A stretch of DNA of 64,000 nt from Streptomyces sp. 378. Lineage in GTDB: Bacteria > Actinomycetota > Actinomycetes > Streptomycetales > Streptomycetaceae. Shown here in pieces: positions 1 through 5,904 of the stretch. The notes beneath the pieces were generated by a model that ran no database searches, had not been told where the DNA came from, and saw only the letters and a list, made by a program, of their open reading frames with translations. Position numbers and translations under genes: made by a program. The DNA is taken from NCBI RefSeq assembly GCF_030124145.1, contig NZ_JASKMS010000026.1, positions 57,108 through 121,107 of the forward strand. The letters run 5' to 3'. Position 1 is the stretch's first letter, and each line of letters opens with the position of its first letter.

Positions 1-1
1 G

Positions 2-244
2 GGCTGGTACTGCGATGTCACCCGCCCCGCCCGGTGCTCCGGCCCGGAGCTGGTCGTGGAGGATCTCGACCTGGACCTGTGGCGCTCCGCGGACGGCACG
101 GACGTGCGGCGCCTGGACGAGGACGAGTTCGCCGAGAGCGGCCTCGGCGAGTCGGACCCAGTGGCGGCGCGGGCCGCCCTGGCCGCGCTCGACGAGCTGG
201 AGTCACTGGCCCGCGACGGTGGTTTCACCGCGCTCCTGGCCTGA
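2..244 (+). CDS. DUF402 domain protein, C-terminal part (5' end outside window)
   Basis: The reading frame is open from base 2 and stops with TGA at 242-244, giving 80 residues. It begins GWYCDVTRP and continues with a VVEDLDLDLW strand and a DEDEF motif. This is the usual C-terminal half of DUF402 proteins, where a Tyr/Trp-Cys-Asp strand is followed by an acidic DLDLD strand and an alpha-helical tail. Some members of this family are nucleoside di/triphosphatases; the exact role here is unknown. The gene converges on the methyltransferase, and the two coding ends overlap by 42 bp (203-244). The start and first domain lie upstream of the window. Confidence 0.75.
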   Translation, partial: GWYCDVTRPARCSGPELVVEDLDLDLWRSADGTDVRRLDEDEFAESGLGESDPVAARAALAALDELESLARDGGFTALLA

Positions 245-862
245 CGCCCGGGCCCGCGCGATCACCGCGTACCGCTCGTCCGCCACCGCCCCGCCCCACA
301 GCAGCGGATCGCCGGAGAGCCGCTCCACGCGCACCTGCCCGGCGAGGGGACCGAGCAGGTGCGTGATCCGCTCGGCCGGTACGCCGACCGGCGCGACGCT
401 TCCCCACACGCCCTCGACCAGCACGAGCCGCCCTCCCGGCCGCAGCAGCCCGCACCAGCGTCTGAGGGCGCGGCCGGGGTCGGGCAGGGCCCACAGGACG
501 TGCCGGACGAGCACGGCGTCGAAGCGCCGTTCCCCGACCGGCGGTGACGCCGCGTCCCCGAGGAGGAACACGGCGTCGCGCCCGGCCAGTTTCTCCCGGG
601 CGAGCGTCACCATCGCCGGGGAGAGGTCCACGCCCGTCACGCGATGGCCCTGCTCGGACGCGAGGAGTGACAGGCTGCCGGTGCCGCAGCCGAGGTCGAG
701 GACGTCGCCCGCGCGCTCCGGCAGCCAACCGCGCAGCCGCCCTGCCCAGGCGCGGCGCACGTCGGGGTCGCGCAGGCCGTGGTCGGGTTCCTCGTCGAAG
801 GAGGCCGCCTCGGCGTCCCAGTCCACGTCGGAGCAGGTCACCGGCTCCCTGTCGTTCGTCAT
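203..862 (-). CDS. SAM-dependent class I methyltransferase
   Basis: A 219-residue protein with the classical Rossmann methyltransferase motif I, VLDLGCGTG at about residues 54-62. This is followed by an acidic ribose-binding strand GVDLSPAM near 78-84 and a motif IV/post-motif region HVLWALPDP and LLRPGGRL near 121-146, typical of the Methyltransf_11/25 families. The substrate cannot be told from the sequence. The ATG at 862 has no ribosome site; instead a -10-like CACTCT ends 7 nt upstream, so the mRNA may be leaderless. Two copies of a TGTCAGTGGC element stand upstream (see the regulatory entry). The 3' end overlaps the convergent DUF402 gene by 42 bp. Confidence 0.85.
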   Translation of the reverse strand: MTNDREPVTCSDVDWDAEAASFDEEPDHGLRDPDVRRAWAGRLRGWLPERAGDVLDLGCGTGSLSLLASEQGHRVTGVDLSPAMVTLAREKLAGRDAVFLLGDAASPPVGERRFDAVLVRHVLWALPDPGRALRRWCGLLRPGGRLVLVEGVWGSVAPVGVPAERITHLLGPLAGQVRVERLSGDPLLWGGAVADERYAVIARARASGQERGETTVAGQ

Positions 863-868
863 GACCCA

Positions 869-917
869 AGAGTGACACCCGCCACTGACACCCGAATCGT
901 GACTGCCGCCACTGACA
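869..917 (-). promoter_or_regulatory. Tandem TGTCAGTGGC elements resembling the RecA-NDp/PafBC promoter
   Basis: Reading the minus strand, TGTCAGTGGC occurs twice (917-908 and 890-881), 27 bp apart. In each copy TGTCAGTG is followed after exactly 8 nt by a hexamer of form CAnnnT (CACGAT at 901-896, CACTCT at 874-869). The described actinobacterial LexA-independent damage promoter has TTGTCRGTG, 8 nt, then TAnnnT. The match is good except for C in place of the first T of the -10. The proximal copy would start transcription at the methyltransferase ATG. The assignment is inference. Confidence 0.4.
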
Positions 918-952
918 GACCGGGAGCGATGAGTAACCCTCCCCCGAAAGGT

Positions 953-1633
953 CTACCTCCGTGAGAACGCGGAACCCGGTAGACCCTTGAGGAGGCAGCC
1001 ATGCGCCGTGTGACCGTGCAGAAGCCCCTGAAGAAGACGGACGTCCGCCGGGTCCGCGACGAAGCCGACGAGCGCCCCGCTGGACGCCCGGAGGTCCGCA
1101 AGGACATCGCTCGCACGTGGTGGCCGGACGCCTGAGCGGCCGGTGCCGGTCATGAGACGCGCCGCAGGGACCGCCCACGAGGGGCAGGGCAGCCGCTTGC
1201 GGTAGTGCAGGCGGTCATGGGGCCCGTCCGTGCGGGGCTCCACCCGTTCGTAGCCGTACCTCGGGCAGCTCTTCTGGTTCTCCCACATCAGCGCGTTCGT
1301 GTAGAGCCGGATCTCGGACAGTCCCAGCCCGCGCGCGTGTGCCTCCACGAGCCGCAGCAGGCGCCGACCCACTCCCCGGCCGTGTGCCGCGGGGTGGACG
1401 GCGATGGTGTCGAGGAAGAGGTGGTCCTCGAACGCCTCGACCACGACGAGCCCGGTCACGGGATCGCCCGTCACGAACACCTTGCCCGCGGCCACGTTCG
1501 CCGCGTGGTCCTCCCGCATGGGTTGCGGCGCCCGCCCGATGCGCTCGACGTAGGGGCGGAAGGCCGCGTCGATCACCTCCGCGACGGCCGGTACGTCGGC
1601 GGCCCCGGCCGGCCGGATCTCCTCGTCTGCCAT
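953..1633 (-). CDS. GNAT-family N-acetyltransferase with unusual C-terminal extension
   Basis: 226 residues from the ATG at 1633; a GTG at 1669 is an alternative start, and neither has a clear ribosome site. Residues 1-148 are a normal GNAT domain: an N-terminal strand IRPAGAADV, then LDTIAVHP and the acetyl-CoA pyrophosphate loop HGRGVGRRLL near 84-93, then the terminal YGYERVEP strand and HYRKRL, where family members usually end. The remaining 78 residues (MTGTGRSGV to the stop at 953) match nothing I know. They lie antisense to a small plus-strand gene at 1001-1135. A lost stop codon or frameshift could explain the extension. Acceptor substrate unknown. Confidence 0.75.
   Translation of the reverse strand: MADEEIRPAGAADVPAVAEVIDAAFRPYVERIGRAPQPMREDHAANVAAGKVFVTGDPVTGLVVVEAFEDHLFLDTIAVHPAAHGRGVGRRLLRLVEAHARGLGLSEIRLYTNALMWENQKSCPRYGYERVEPRTDGPHDRLHYRKRLPCPSWAVPAARLMTGTGRSGVRPPRASDVLADLRASSGALVGFVADPADVRLLQGLLHGHTAHGCLLKGLPGSAFSRR
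1001..1135 (+). CDS. Small basic protein, 44 residues, unknown function
   Basis: ATG at 1001 sits 5 nt after a strong ribosome site GGAGG (991-995) and the frame runs to TGA at 1133-1135. The product begins MRRVTVQKPLKKTDVRRV and ends RTWWPDA. It is rich in Arg, Lys and Asp/Glu and has no membrane segment or Cys. The good ribosome site is the main evidence that it is real. It lies wholly antisense to the C-terminal extension of the GNAT gene, so one of these two frames may be spurious. I do not recognise a family. Confidence 0.5.
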   Translation: MRRVTVQKPLKKTDVRRVRDEADERPAGRPEVRKDIARTWWPDA

Positions 1634-1813
1634 GCCGTGACGGTACCTACCTGATGCCAGTCCGAACACTCCCTTAAGCGGGCCATAAGGATCTCCTCCA
1701 CCCGCCCTCAGCAGGCGATTTCCCGGTTTTCAGGGGTTAGCTTCGGATCACCCCACGGGATCCGGCCCACCGGGGCCAAGCCCTTCCCCCGCACCGTTTC
1801 GAGGAGTTCCCGC

Positions 1814-2818
1814 ATGCCCGCACGCCGCAAGGCCGCCACCGCCGCCGCCCTCGGCGGCCTCCCGCTCGCCCTGACCGCGCTGACCGCCGTCCCGGCCGCC
1901 GCGCACGGCTCGATGGGCGACCCGGTCAGCCGGGTCTCGCAGTGCTACGCCGAGGGCCCCGAGAGCCCGAGGTCGGCCGCGTGCGAGGCGGCGGTCGCGG
2001 CCGGCGGCACCCAGGCCCTCTACGACTGGAACGGCATCCGCATCGGCGACGCGGGCGGCCGGCACCAGCAGCTCATCCCGGACGGCAAGCTGTGCAGCGC
2101 GAACAACGAGGAGTTCAAGGGCCTCGACCTGGCCCGCGCCGACTGGCCCGCGACCGGGGTGAGCAGCGGCTCGCACACCTTCGAGTACCGCGTGACCGCG
2201 CCCCACAAGGGCACCTTCACGGTGTACATCACCAAGCCCGGCTACGACCCGGCCGAGCCGCTCGCCTGGAAGGACCTGGATCTCGCGCACCCCGTCGCGA
2301 CGTCCACGAACCCGGCCGCCACCGGCGGCTTCTACACGTTCTCCGGGACCCTGCCCCAGCGCTCGGGCAAGCACCTGCTGTACGCGGTCTGGCAGCGGTC
2401 GGACAGCCCGGAGGCCTTCTACTCCTGCTCGGACGTCGGCTTCGGCGGCGGTGGCGGCGCGGCAGGGGGCGCCACCCCGGCCCCCTCGGCCTCCGCTCCC
2501 ACCGAGGAGCAGATCGAGGAGGGCAACGACAAGTCGACGATCGAGCACCACGGGCACGGCGACAACGACCCCAGCACCTCGGCCGAGCCGGCCGCGGCCC
2601 CGAAGGAGGGGAGCACGGCGGTCCGGCCGAAGGCCGCCGCATCCGCGCCCAACCGGCCCGAGGCGGCCGGTGCCACCGAGAACCTCGCCGAGACCGGCGG
2701 TGACAGCGGCACCGCCTACCTCGCGATCGGCGGCGCGGCCACCCTGGCGCTCGGCTCGTCGGCCCTGTTCCTGTCGGCCCGGCGCCGGACGGACAGCGCC
2801 GGACGGCACGGCCGGTGA
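1814..2818 (+). CDS. lpmP: Secreted AA10 lytic polysaccharide monooxygenase with sortase anchor (LpmP-like)
   Basis: 334 residues. The signal peptide has a KAATAAALGG-type core and is cleaved at AAA|H, leaving His31 as the mature N-terminus. This His and a second one (probably His131 in TAPHKG) would form the copper histidine brace of AA10 enzymes, which oxidatively cleave chitin or related glycans. The end of the catalytic domain has the typical EAFYSCSDVGF (200-210). A Gly run and a long Ala/Pro/Glu linker lead to LAETG (291-295), a hydrophobic helix (about 300-320) and an Arg-rich tail: a sorting signal for class E sortase. GAGGAG at 1801-1806 is the ribosome site. Order (LPMO, then convergent lipase) matches S. 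coelicolor lpmP, implicated in cell-wall remodelling; the gene symbol is by that resemblance. Confidence 0.85.
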   Translation: MPARRKAATAAALGGLPLALTALTAVPAAAHGSMGDPVSRVSQCYAEGPESPRSAACEAAVAAGGTQALYDWNGIRIGDAGGRHQQLIPDGKLCSANNEEFKGLDLARADWPATGVSSGSHTFEYRVTAPHKGTFTVYITKPGYDPAEPLAWKDLDLAHPVATSTNPAATGGFYTFSGTLPQRSGKHLLYAVWQRSDSPEAFYSCSDVGFGGGGGAAGGATPAPSASAPTEEQIEEGNDKSTIEHHGHGDNDPSTSAEPAAAPKEGSTAVRPKAAASAPNRPEAAGATENLAETGGDSGTAYLAIGGAATLALGSSALFLSARRRTDSAGRHGR

Positions 2819-2870
2819 ACAACGGCCCGGTGAACGGGGTCCGCTGACCCGGTCCACCGCCCCCTGACCA

Positions 2871-2905
2871 GGGGCCTGTCCGGCGGCTCAGGCCGGACAG
2901 GCCCC
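2871..2905. terminator. Bidirectional hairpin terminator between LPMO and lipase genes
   Basis: GGGGCCTGTCCGGC (2871-2884) pairs perfectly with GCCGGACAGGCCCC (2892-2905) over 14 bp with a 7-nt loop. It sits just after the LPMO stop and just beyond the 3' end of the convergent lipase gene. Confidence 0.75.
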
Positions 2906-2916
2906 GACACGTCTCC

Positions 2917-2947
2917 CTGACACGTGTCAGAGGATGACACGTGTCAT
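2917..2947. repeat. Two tandem TGACACGTGTCA palindromes
   Basis: CTGACACGTGTCAG (2917-2930) and ATGACACGTGTCAT (2934-2947) are each perfect 14-bp palindromes sharing a 12-bp core, with centres 17 bp apart. Together they can also fold as one hairpin with a 12-bp stem and a 5-nt loop. The second overlaps the lipase stop codon. They may reinforce termination between the convergent genes or bind a dimeric protein. Confidence 0.6.
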
Positions 2948-3804
2948 TCGAAGGCCGATGCGCAGGTGGTGGGCCTGGCCCGCCCCGGATCGAGGGCGTT
3001 GGCCACCTCGTGGAAGGCGACCCGGTCGAGCAGCCCGACGGCCACATGCTCGGACAGGTCGAGGGGGCACAGGTCCTGGAGCAGGACGTTGCGCACGTCC
3101 GGCCCGCTCAGGTACTGGCTGCGCCACGGGGTGACCACCTGGTCGTACCGGGTGGCGATGACGGTGTAGCGCACCCCGGGCACCGTGTCGCCGCCCGTGT
3201 TGAGCTTGGCGAGGAAGGCGGAGCCGGTGACCTGGTCGGCGAGGGCGGGGGTGTTCTTCGCCAACAGGTCGGCGGCGCCGGGGAAGTAGGGCAGCAGGTG
3301 GGTGAACCCGCTCAGGGTGGTGCCGTGGTTGCTGGGCGCGATACCCACCAGGGCGTTCACCTTGGCGGCTCCGCCGAGGAACTTCACGTAGTAGCGGGGC
3401 ATCATGCCGCCCTGTGAGTGCCCGACGATGTCGGTCTCGGCGGCGCCGGTGGCCGCGAGCACCCGGTCCACGAAGTCCTTCAGCTGTCCGGCGGACTTCT
3501 CCACGGGTCCGAGGCCGTGGAAGAAGGGGACGCCCTCCAACTGGCCGTAGTCGAGGGAGAAGACGCAGTAACCGCGGACCTTCAGGTAGGGGGCGAGGCC
3601 CAGCCAGTTGTCGACGGAGTTCCCGAGGGTGCCGTGGACCAGGACGACGGGGCGGGGGTGGGTGGCGGACGGCTTGCAGGAGTAGTCGTTCCAGCCGGAG
3701 TTCGGGGCGCCGGAGGCCTGGGCGGTGGTGGCGGGGGCGGTGACGGCGGCGGCGGTCAGCAGCAGCGCGGCCAGGGGTCTGAGCACTCGTTTCCAGGGCA
3801 GCAT
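2944..3804 (-). CDS. Secreted triacylglycerol lipase/esterase (alpha/beta hydrolase)
   Basis: 286 residues from the ATG at 3804, preceded by AAGGAG with 8-nt spacing; an upstream in-frame start at 3888 lacks these signals. An N-terminal signal peptide (KR, then a hydrophobic run to about residue 25) is cleaved near AQA|SGAP. The oxyanion-hole HG is at 57-58 (LVHGTLGN). The nucleophile elbow GHSQGG is at 128-133 (Ser130). Asp221 in RYDQVVTP and His253 in SEHVAV are the likely acid and base. The layout is that of the actinomycete secreted lipases (Lipase_2 type), next to the LPMO gene as in S. coelicolor. Cys residues at 43, 80, 246 and 281 suggest disulfides. Palindromes upstream may regulate it. 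Confidence 0.88.
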   Translation of the reverse strand: MLPWKRVLRPLAALLLTAAAVTAPATTAQASGAPNSGWNDYSCKPSATHPRPVVLVHGTLGNSVDNWLGLAPYLKVRGYCVFSLDYGQLEGVPFFHGLGPVEKSAGQLKDFVDRVLAATGAAETDIVGHSQGGMMPRYYVKFLGGAAKVNALVGIAPSNHGTTLSGFTHLLPYFPGAADLLAKNTPALADQVTGSAFLAKLNTGGDTVPGVRYTVIATRYDQVVTPWRSQYLSGPDVRNVLLQDLCPLDLSEHVAVGLLDRVAFHEVANALDPGRARPTTCASAFE

Positions 3805-3852
3805 CGGGTGATCTCCTTGCGGCTCAAAGGGGGCGCGACGGCACGAGGCCCT

Positions 3853-3903
3853 GTGATCCGGATCACGAGGATGCTGTTCACTCGTCAAGTTACGGGCGAG
3901 TAG
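3853..3903 (-). promoter_or_regulatory. Lipase upstream region with a palindrome and a TTAC-GAGTA motif
   Basis: GTGATCCGGATCAC (3853-3866) is a perfect 14-bp palindrome about 50 bp before the lipase start. TTACGGGCGAGTAG (3890-3903) is a near-palindrome that differs at two positions from TTACGCGCGAGTAA upstream of the SprD-like protease at 11558-11571. Both are candidate operators; no binding protein is identified. Confidence 0.4.
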
Positions 3904-3967
3904 TCAAACTGGGAAGTTACGCGTCAGCAAAAACTTCCAGTGGTAACCGCCACCCGGGGACCCCGCC

Positions 3968-4414
3968 TCACCAGGCGGGTCGTAGGGGCCCGTGGGGGGC
4001 GACGCGCAGCAACCGCTCGCCCAGGAGGCGCAGTTCTCCCTCCCCCAGTACCGCACTCCACTCCCGCACCGCCTCGGCCGCCGCTTCTTCCGCGGCCCGT
4101 GTGCAGTCCCGGCCCCGCCCGGTCAACACGACCAGCCGCGCCCGCGCGTCCCCGGGGTGCGGCCGCCGCTCGGCGTACCCCTTGCGCACCATCTCGTCGA
4201 CGAGTTGGCTCGCGGCCTGCTTGGTCACCCCGAGGTGGACGGCGAGGTCGGTGACCGTCGCGCCGTCCGGAGCGAGCCGGGCGAAGGCGAAACCGTGCGC
4301 GGGCCGCAGCCCTTCGAAGCCGCGGGCGAGCACGCCCTCGTGGATGCGTTGCGTGAGCCCGCCGGCGGCGGCGAGCAGGGCGGTGGACAGGGCCATGGCC
4401 TCGGAGTTGTGCAC
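3968..4414 (-). CDS. MarR-family transcriptional regulator
   Basis: 148 residues starting at GTG 4414. The winged-helix core is clear: TVTDLAVHLGVTKQAASQLVDEMVRKGYAERRPHP forms the helix-turn-helix and start of the wing (about residues 53-87), then DARARLVVLTGRGRD as the wing strand. The long helices before and after form the MarR dimerisation region. It is divergent from the cupin gene, with 79 bp between starts that contain several TTGAC/GTCAA half-sites. Control of itself and of the cupin gene is the natural inference; the inducer is unknown. Confidence 0.85.
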   Translation of the reverse strand: MHNSEAMALSTALLAAAGGLTQRIHEGVLARGFEGLRPAHGFAFARLAPDGATVTDLAVHLGVTKQAASQLVDEMVRKGYAERRPHPGDARARLVVLTGRGRDCTRAAEEAAAEAVREWSAVLGEGELRLLGERLLRVAPHGPLRPAW

Positions 4415-4432
4415 ACATGCATTGAAACACCC

Positions 4433-4480
4433 TTGACGCGATGGTCAAGCAGCTTGATTATATAGTCAACCTGCTTGACT
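4433..4480. promoter_or_regulatory. Overlapping inverted repeats between marR and cupin (operators)
   Basis: Three inverted repeats share the half-site TTGA(C): TTGAC-6 nt-GTCAA (4433-4448), TCAAGCAGCTTGA (4445-4457) and AGTCAA-5 nt-TTGACT (4464-4480). MarR dimers usually bind 16-20-bp palindromes of this kind between divergent genes. The segment is AT-rich for this genome and must also hold both promoters. Confidence 0.65.
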
Positions 4481-4493
4481 ACATGGAGGCCTC

Positions 4494-4868
4494 ATGCCCA
4501 TCGTCCGCTCGTCCGAAGGCGTCACCCACGAGATCCACGGCGCCCGTTTCGTCTCGTACGCCATCCCGAGCAGCGGCAGCAAGGAGCTGTGCGCCTGGCG
4601 CGGCGAGATCCCGCCCGGCCTCAAGGCACCCGCGCACGCGGTCAGCCGCGAGGAGATCTTCCATCTGCTCGACGGCGAACTGCTGATCACCCTCGACGGC
4701 CGCACCGAGCGGATCGCCGCGGGCGACACGGTGATCATCAACCCCGGCGCCACCCTGACCGTCGAGAACCCGACCGACCGGACCGCGTACTCCTGGGTCA
4801 CCACCTCGATCGGCCTGGAGGCACGGCTGGCCGACGGCACCCGCGTCGTGCCGCCGTGGGCCAACTGA
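4494..4868 (+). CDS. Small cupin-domain protein
   Basis: 124 residues; ATG at 4494 behind GGAGG with a 4-nt spacer. A single cupin_2 barrel: EIPPGLKAPAHAVSREEIFHLLDGELLITLDG (about 38-69) is cupin motif 1 and AGDTVIINPGATLTVENPTDRTAYSWV is motif 2. The usual HxH of motif 1 is reduced to one His (His48) with Glu53/Glu54 following, and motif 2 lacks its His, so a metal centre is doubtful. Divergent partner of the MarR regulator, probably its main target. Members of this set act as small-molecule binders, isomerases or dioxygenases; which applies is unknown. Confidence 0.75.
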   Translation: MPIVRSSEGVTHEIHGARFVSYAIPSSGSKELCAWRGEIPPGLKAPAHAVSREEIFHLLDGELLITLDGRTERIAAGDTVIINPGATLTVENPTDRTAYSWVTTSIGLEARLADGTRVVPPWAN

Positions 4869-4884
4869 CGTCACGCGGAAGGCT

Positions 4885-5904
4885 CTACGCCGCCCGCCCC
4901 CCCAGCCCCCCGGGCATCACCGCCCGCGGCCCGAACTTCGCTCGCGCGCGGTCCGCGACCTCCTCGACACGGCGGACCTTCTCGTCCACCGGGTCGAAGG
5001 TCAGCTGATGGGAGGCCTGGTCGGCGGGGTCGAGCCCCTCGGCGCGCAGGGAGATCGCCCGCACCCGGGCCCGCTGCAGCCCGAGCGCCTCGTACATGCC
5101 GTACGCGGCCCTGGTCAGCGCCGGGGAGTGCGCGGTCGGTTCGGGCAGGGTGCGACTGCGGGTCGTGGCGATGGGGGTCCCCCCGCTCGAGCCTGTTCGA
5201 GAGTGGGGGAGGTCGGCGTAGCGCACGGTCAGGGTGAGCGTGCGGCAGACCTTCTCCAGGGCGCGCAGCCGGGCACCGATCTCCTCGGCGGCCGACAGCA
5301 GCGCCCGGCGGTGCCGGTCCGGGTCCAGTTCGTCGCGTCCGAAGGGGCGTTCGGTGGCGAGGGACCGGGAGACGGCGTTCGGCACGACCCGGCCGCGGTC
5401 GACGCCGTTCGCCTTCTCACGCAGCTCGCGGCCGGCCTTGGCGCCGACCAGCCGCTGGAGCGTGGACAGCGGTGCGGCGGCGACCCGGCCGAGGGTGTCG
5501 AGACCGTAGTCTCCCAGCGTGTGGGCGGTCGCGGTGCCCACGCCGGGCAGCTCGGCGACGGGCTTGTCCGCGAGGAACTCCGTGATGGCGCCCGGCTCGT
5601 CGGGCACCGCACACGTCACCCCGGGCACGGCGTCGCGCAGCGCCATCCGGGCCAGCATCGGCCCGGGCCCCGCCCCGATCACGCAGTCGACGCCGTACAG
5701 CGCGAGCGACCGCACCCGGATCACCGAGGCCAGTTCGACGGCGTCCCGCCCGAAGTACCGCTCGGCGCCGCGCAGGTCGGCCAGCGCCCCGTCCGGTGGC
5801 AGGGCCTGGACGACGGGGGTGAACTCCTCGAGCATCCCGAGCAGGTGGGGCAGGTCGGCCTCGCTCGTCGGAGGCAGCTGGAAACGTACGCAGAGGATGG
5901 TCAT
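4885..5904 (-). CDS. Y-family DNA polymerase homologue lacking catalytic residues (ImuB-like)
   Basis: 339 residues. ATG 5904 overlaps the dnaE2 stop (ATGA), so the two are translationally coupled. The fold follows DinB/UmuC: palm and fingers 1-110, a helix-hairpin-helix PVAELPGVGTATAHTLGDYG (115-134), a little finger from about 175, and a sliding-clamp peptide QLTFD at 300-304. The catalytic carboxylates appear lost: the first motif reads ILCVRFQLP where polymerases have DMDxF, and PPDGALADL stands where SxDEAyLD is expected, so Glu becomes Gly. That fits ImuB, the inactive partner that recruits DnaE2. It is shorter than mycobacterial ImuB, and no ImuA' gene is adjacent. Residues 232-245 are encoded by an inserted palindromic repeat. 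Confidence 0.8.
   Translation of the reverse strand: MTILCVRFQLPPTSEADLPHLLGMLEEFTPVVQALPPDGALADLRGAERYFGRDAVELASVIRVRSLALYGVDCVIGAGPGPMLARMALRDAVPGVTCAVPDEPGAITEFLADKPVAELPGVGTATAHTLGDYGLDTLGRVAAAPLSTLQRLVGAKAGRELREKANGVDRGRVVPNAVSRSLATERPFGRDELDPDRHRRALLSAAEEIGARLRALEKVCRTLTLTVRYADLPHSRTGSSGGTPIATTRSRTLPEPTAHSPALTRAAYGMYEALGLQRARVRAISLRAEGLDPADQASHQLTFDPVDEKVRRVEEVADRARAKFGPRAVMPGGLGGRAA
5171..5210. repeat. Palindromic Streptomyces-type repeat inserted in frame in the ImuB-like gene
   Basis: A 40-bp element with arms CCCCCGCTCGA (5180-5190) and TCGAGAGTGGGGG (5197-5209) round a 6-nt loop. I recognise this sequence type as a small dispersed repeat common between genes in Streptomyces. Here it lies within coding sequence, adding about 13 residues (PHSRTGSSGGTPI) exactly where related proteins read directly from RYAD to TTRSRTLPEP. 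Confidence 0.7.

Noticed and set aside
5191..5204. Possible second SOS box within the palindromic repeat (TGTTCGA/TCGAACA)
   Set aside because: The opposite half reads GCTCGAG instead of a GAAC/GTTC pair at N4 spacing, and it lies inside the coding sequence.
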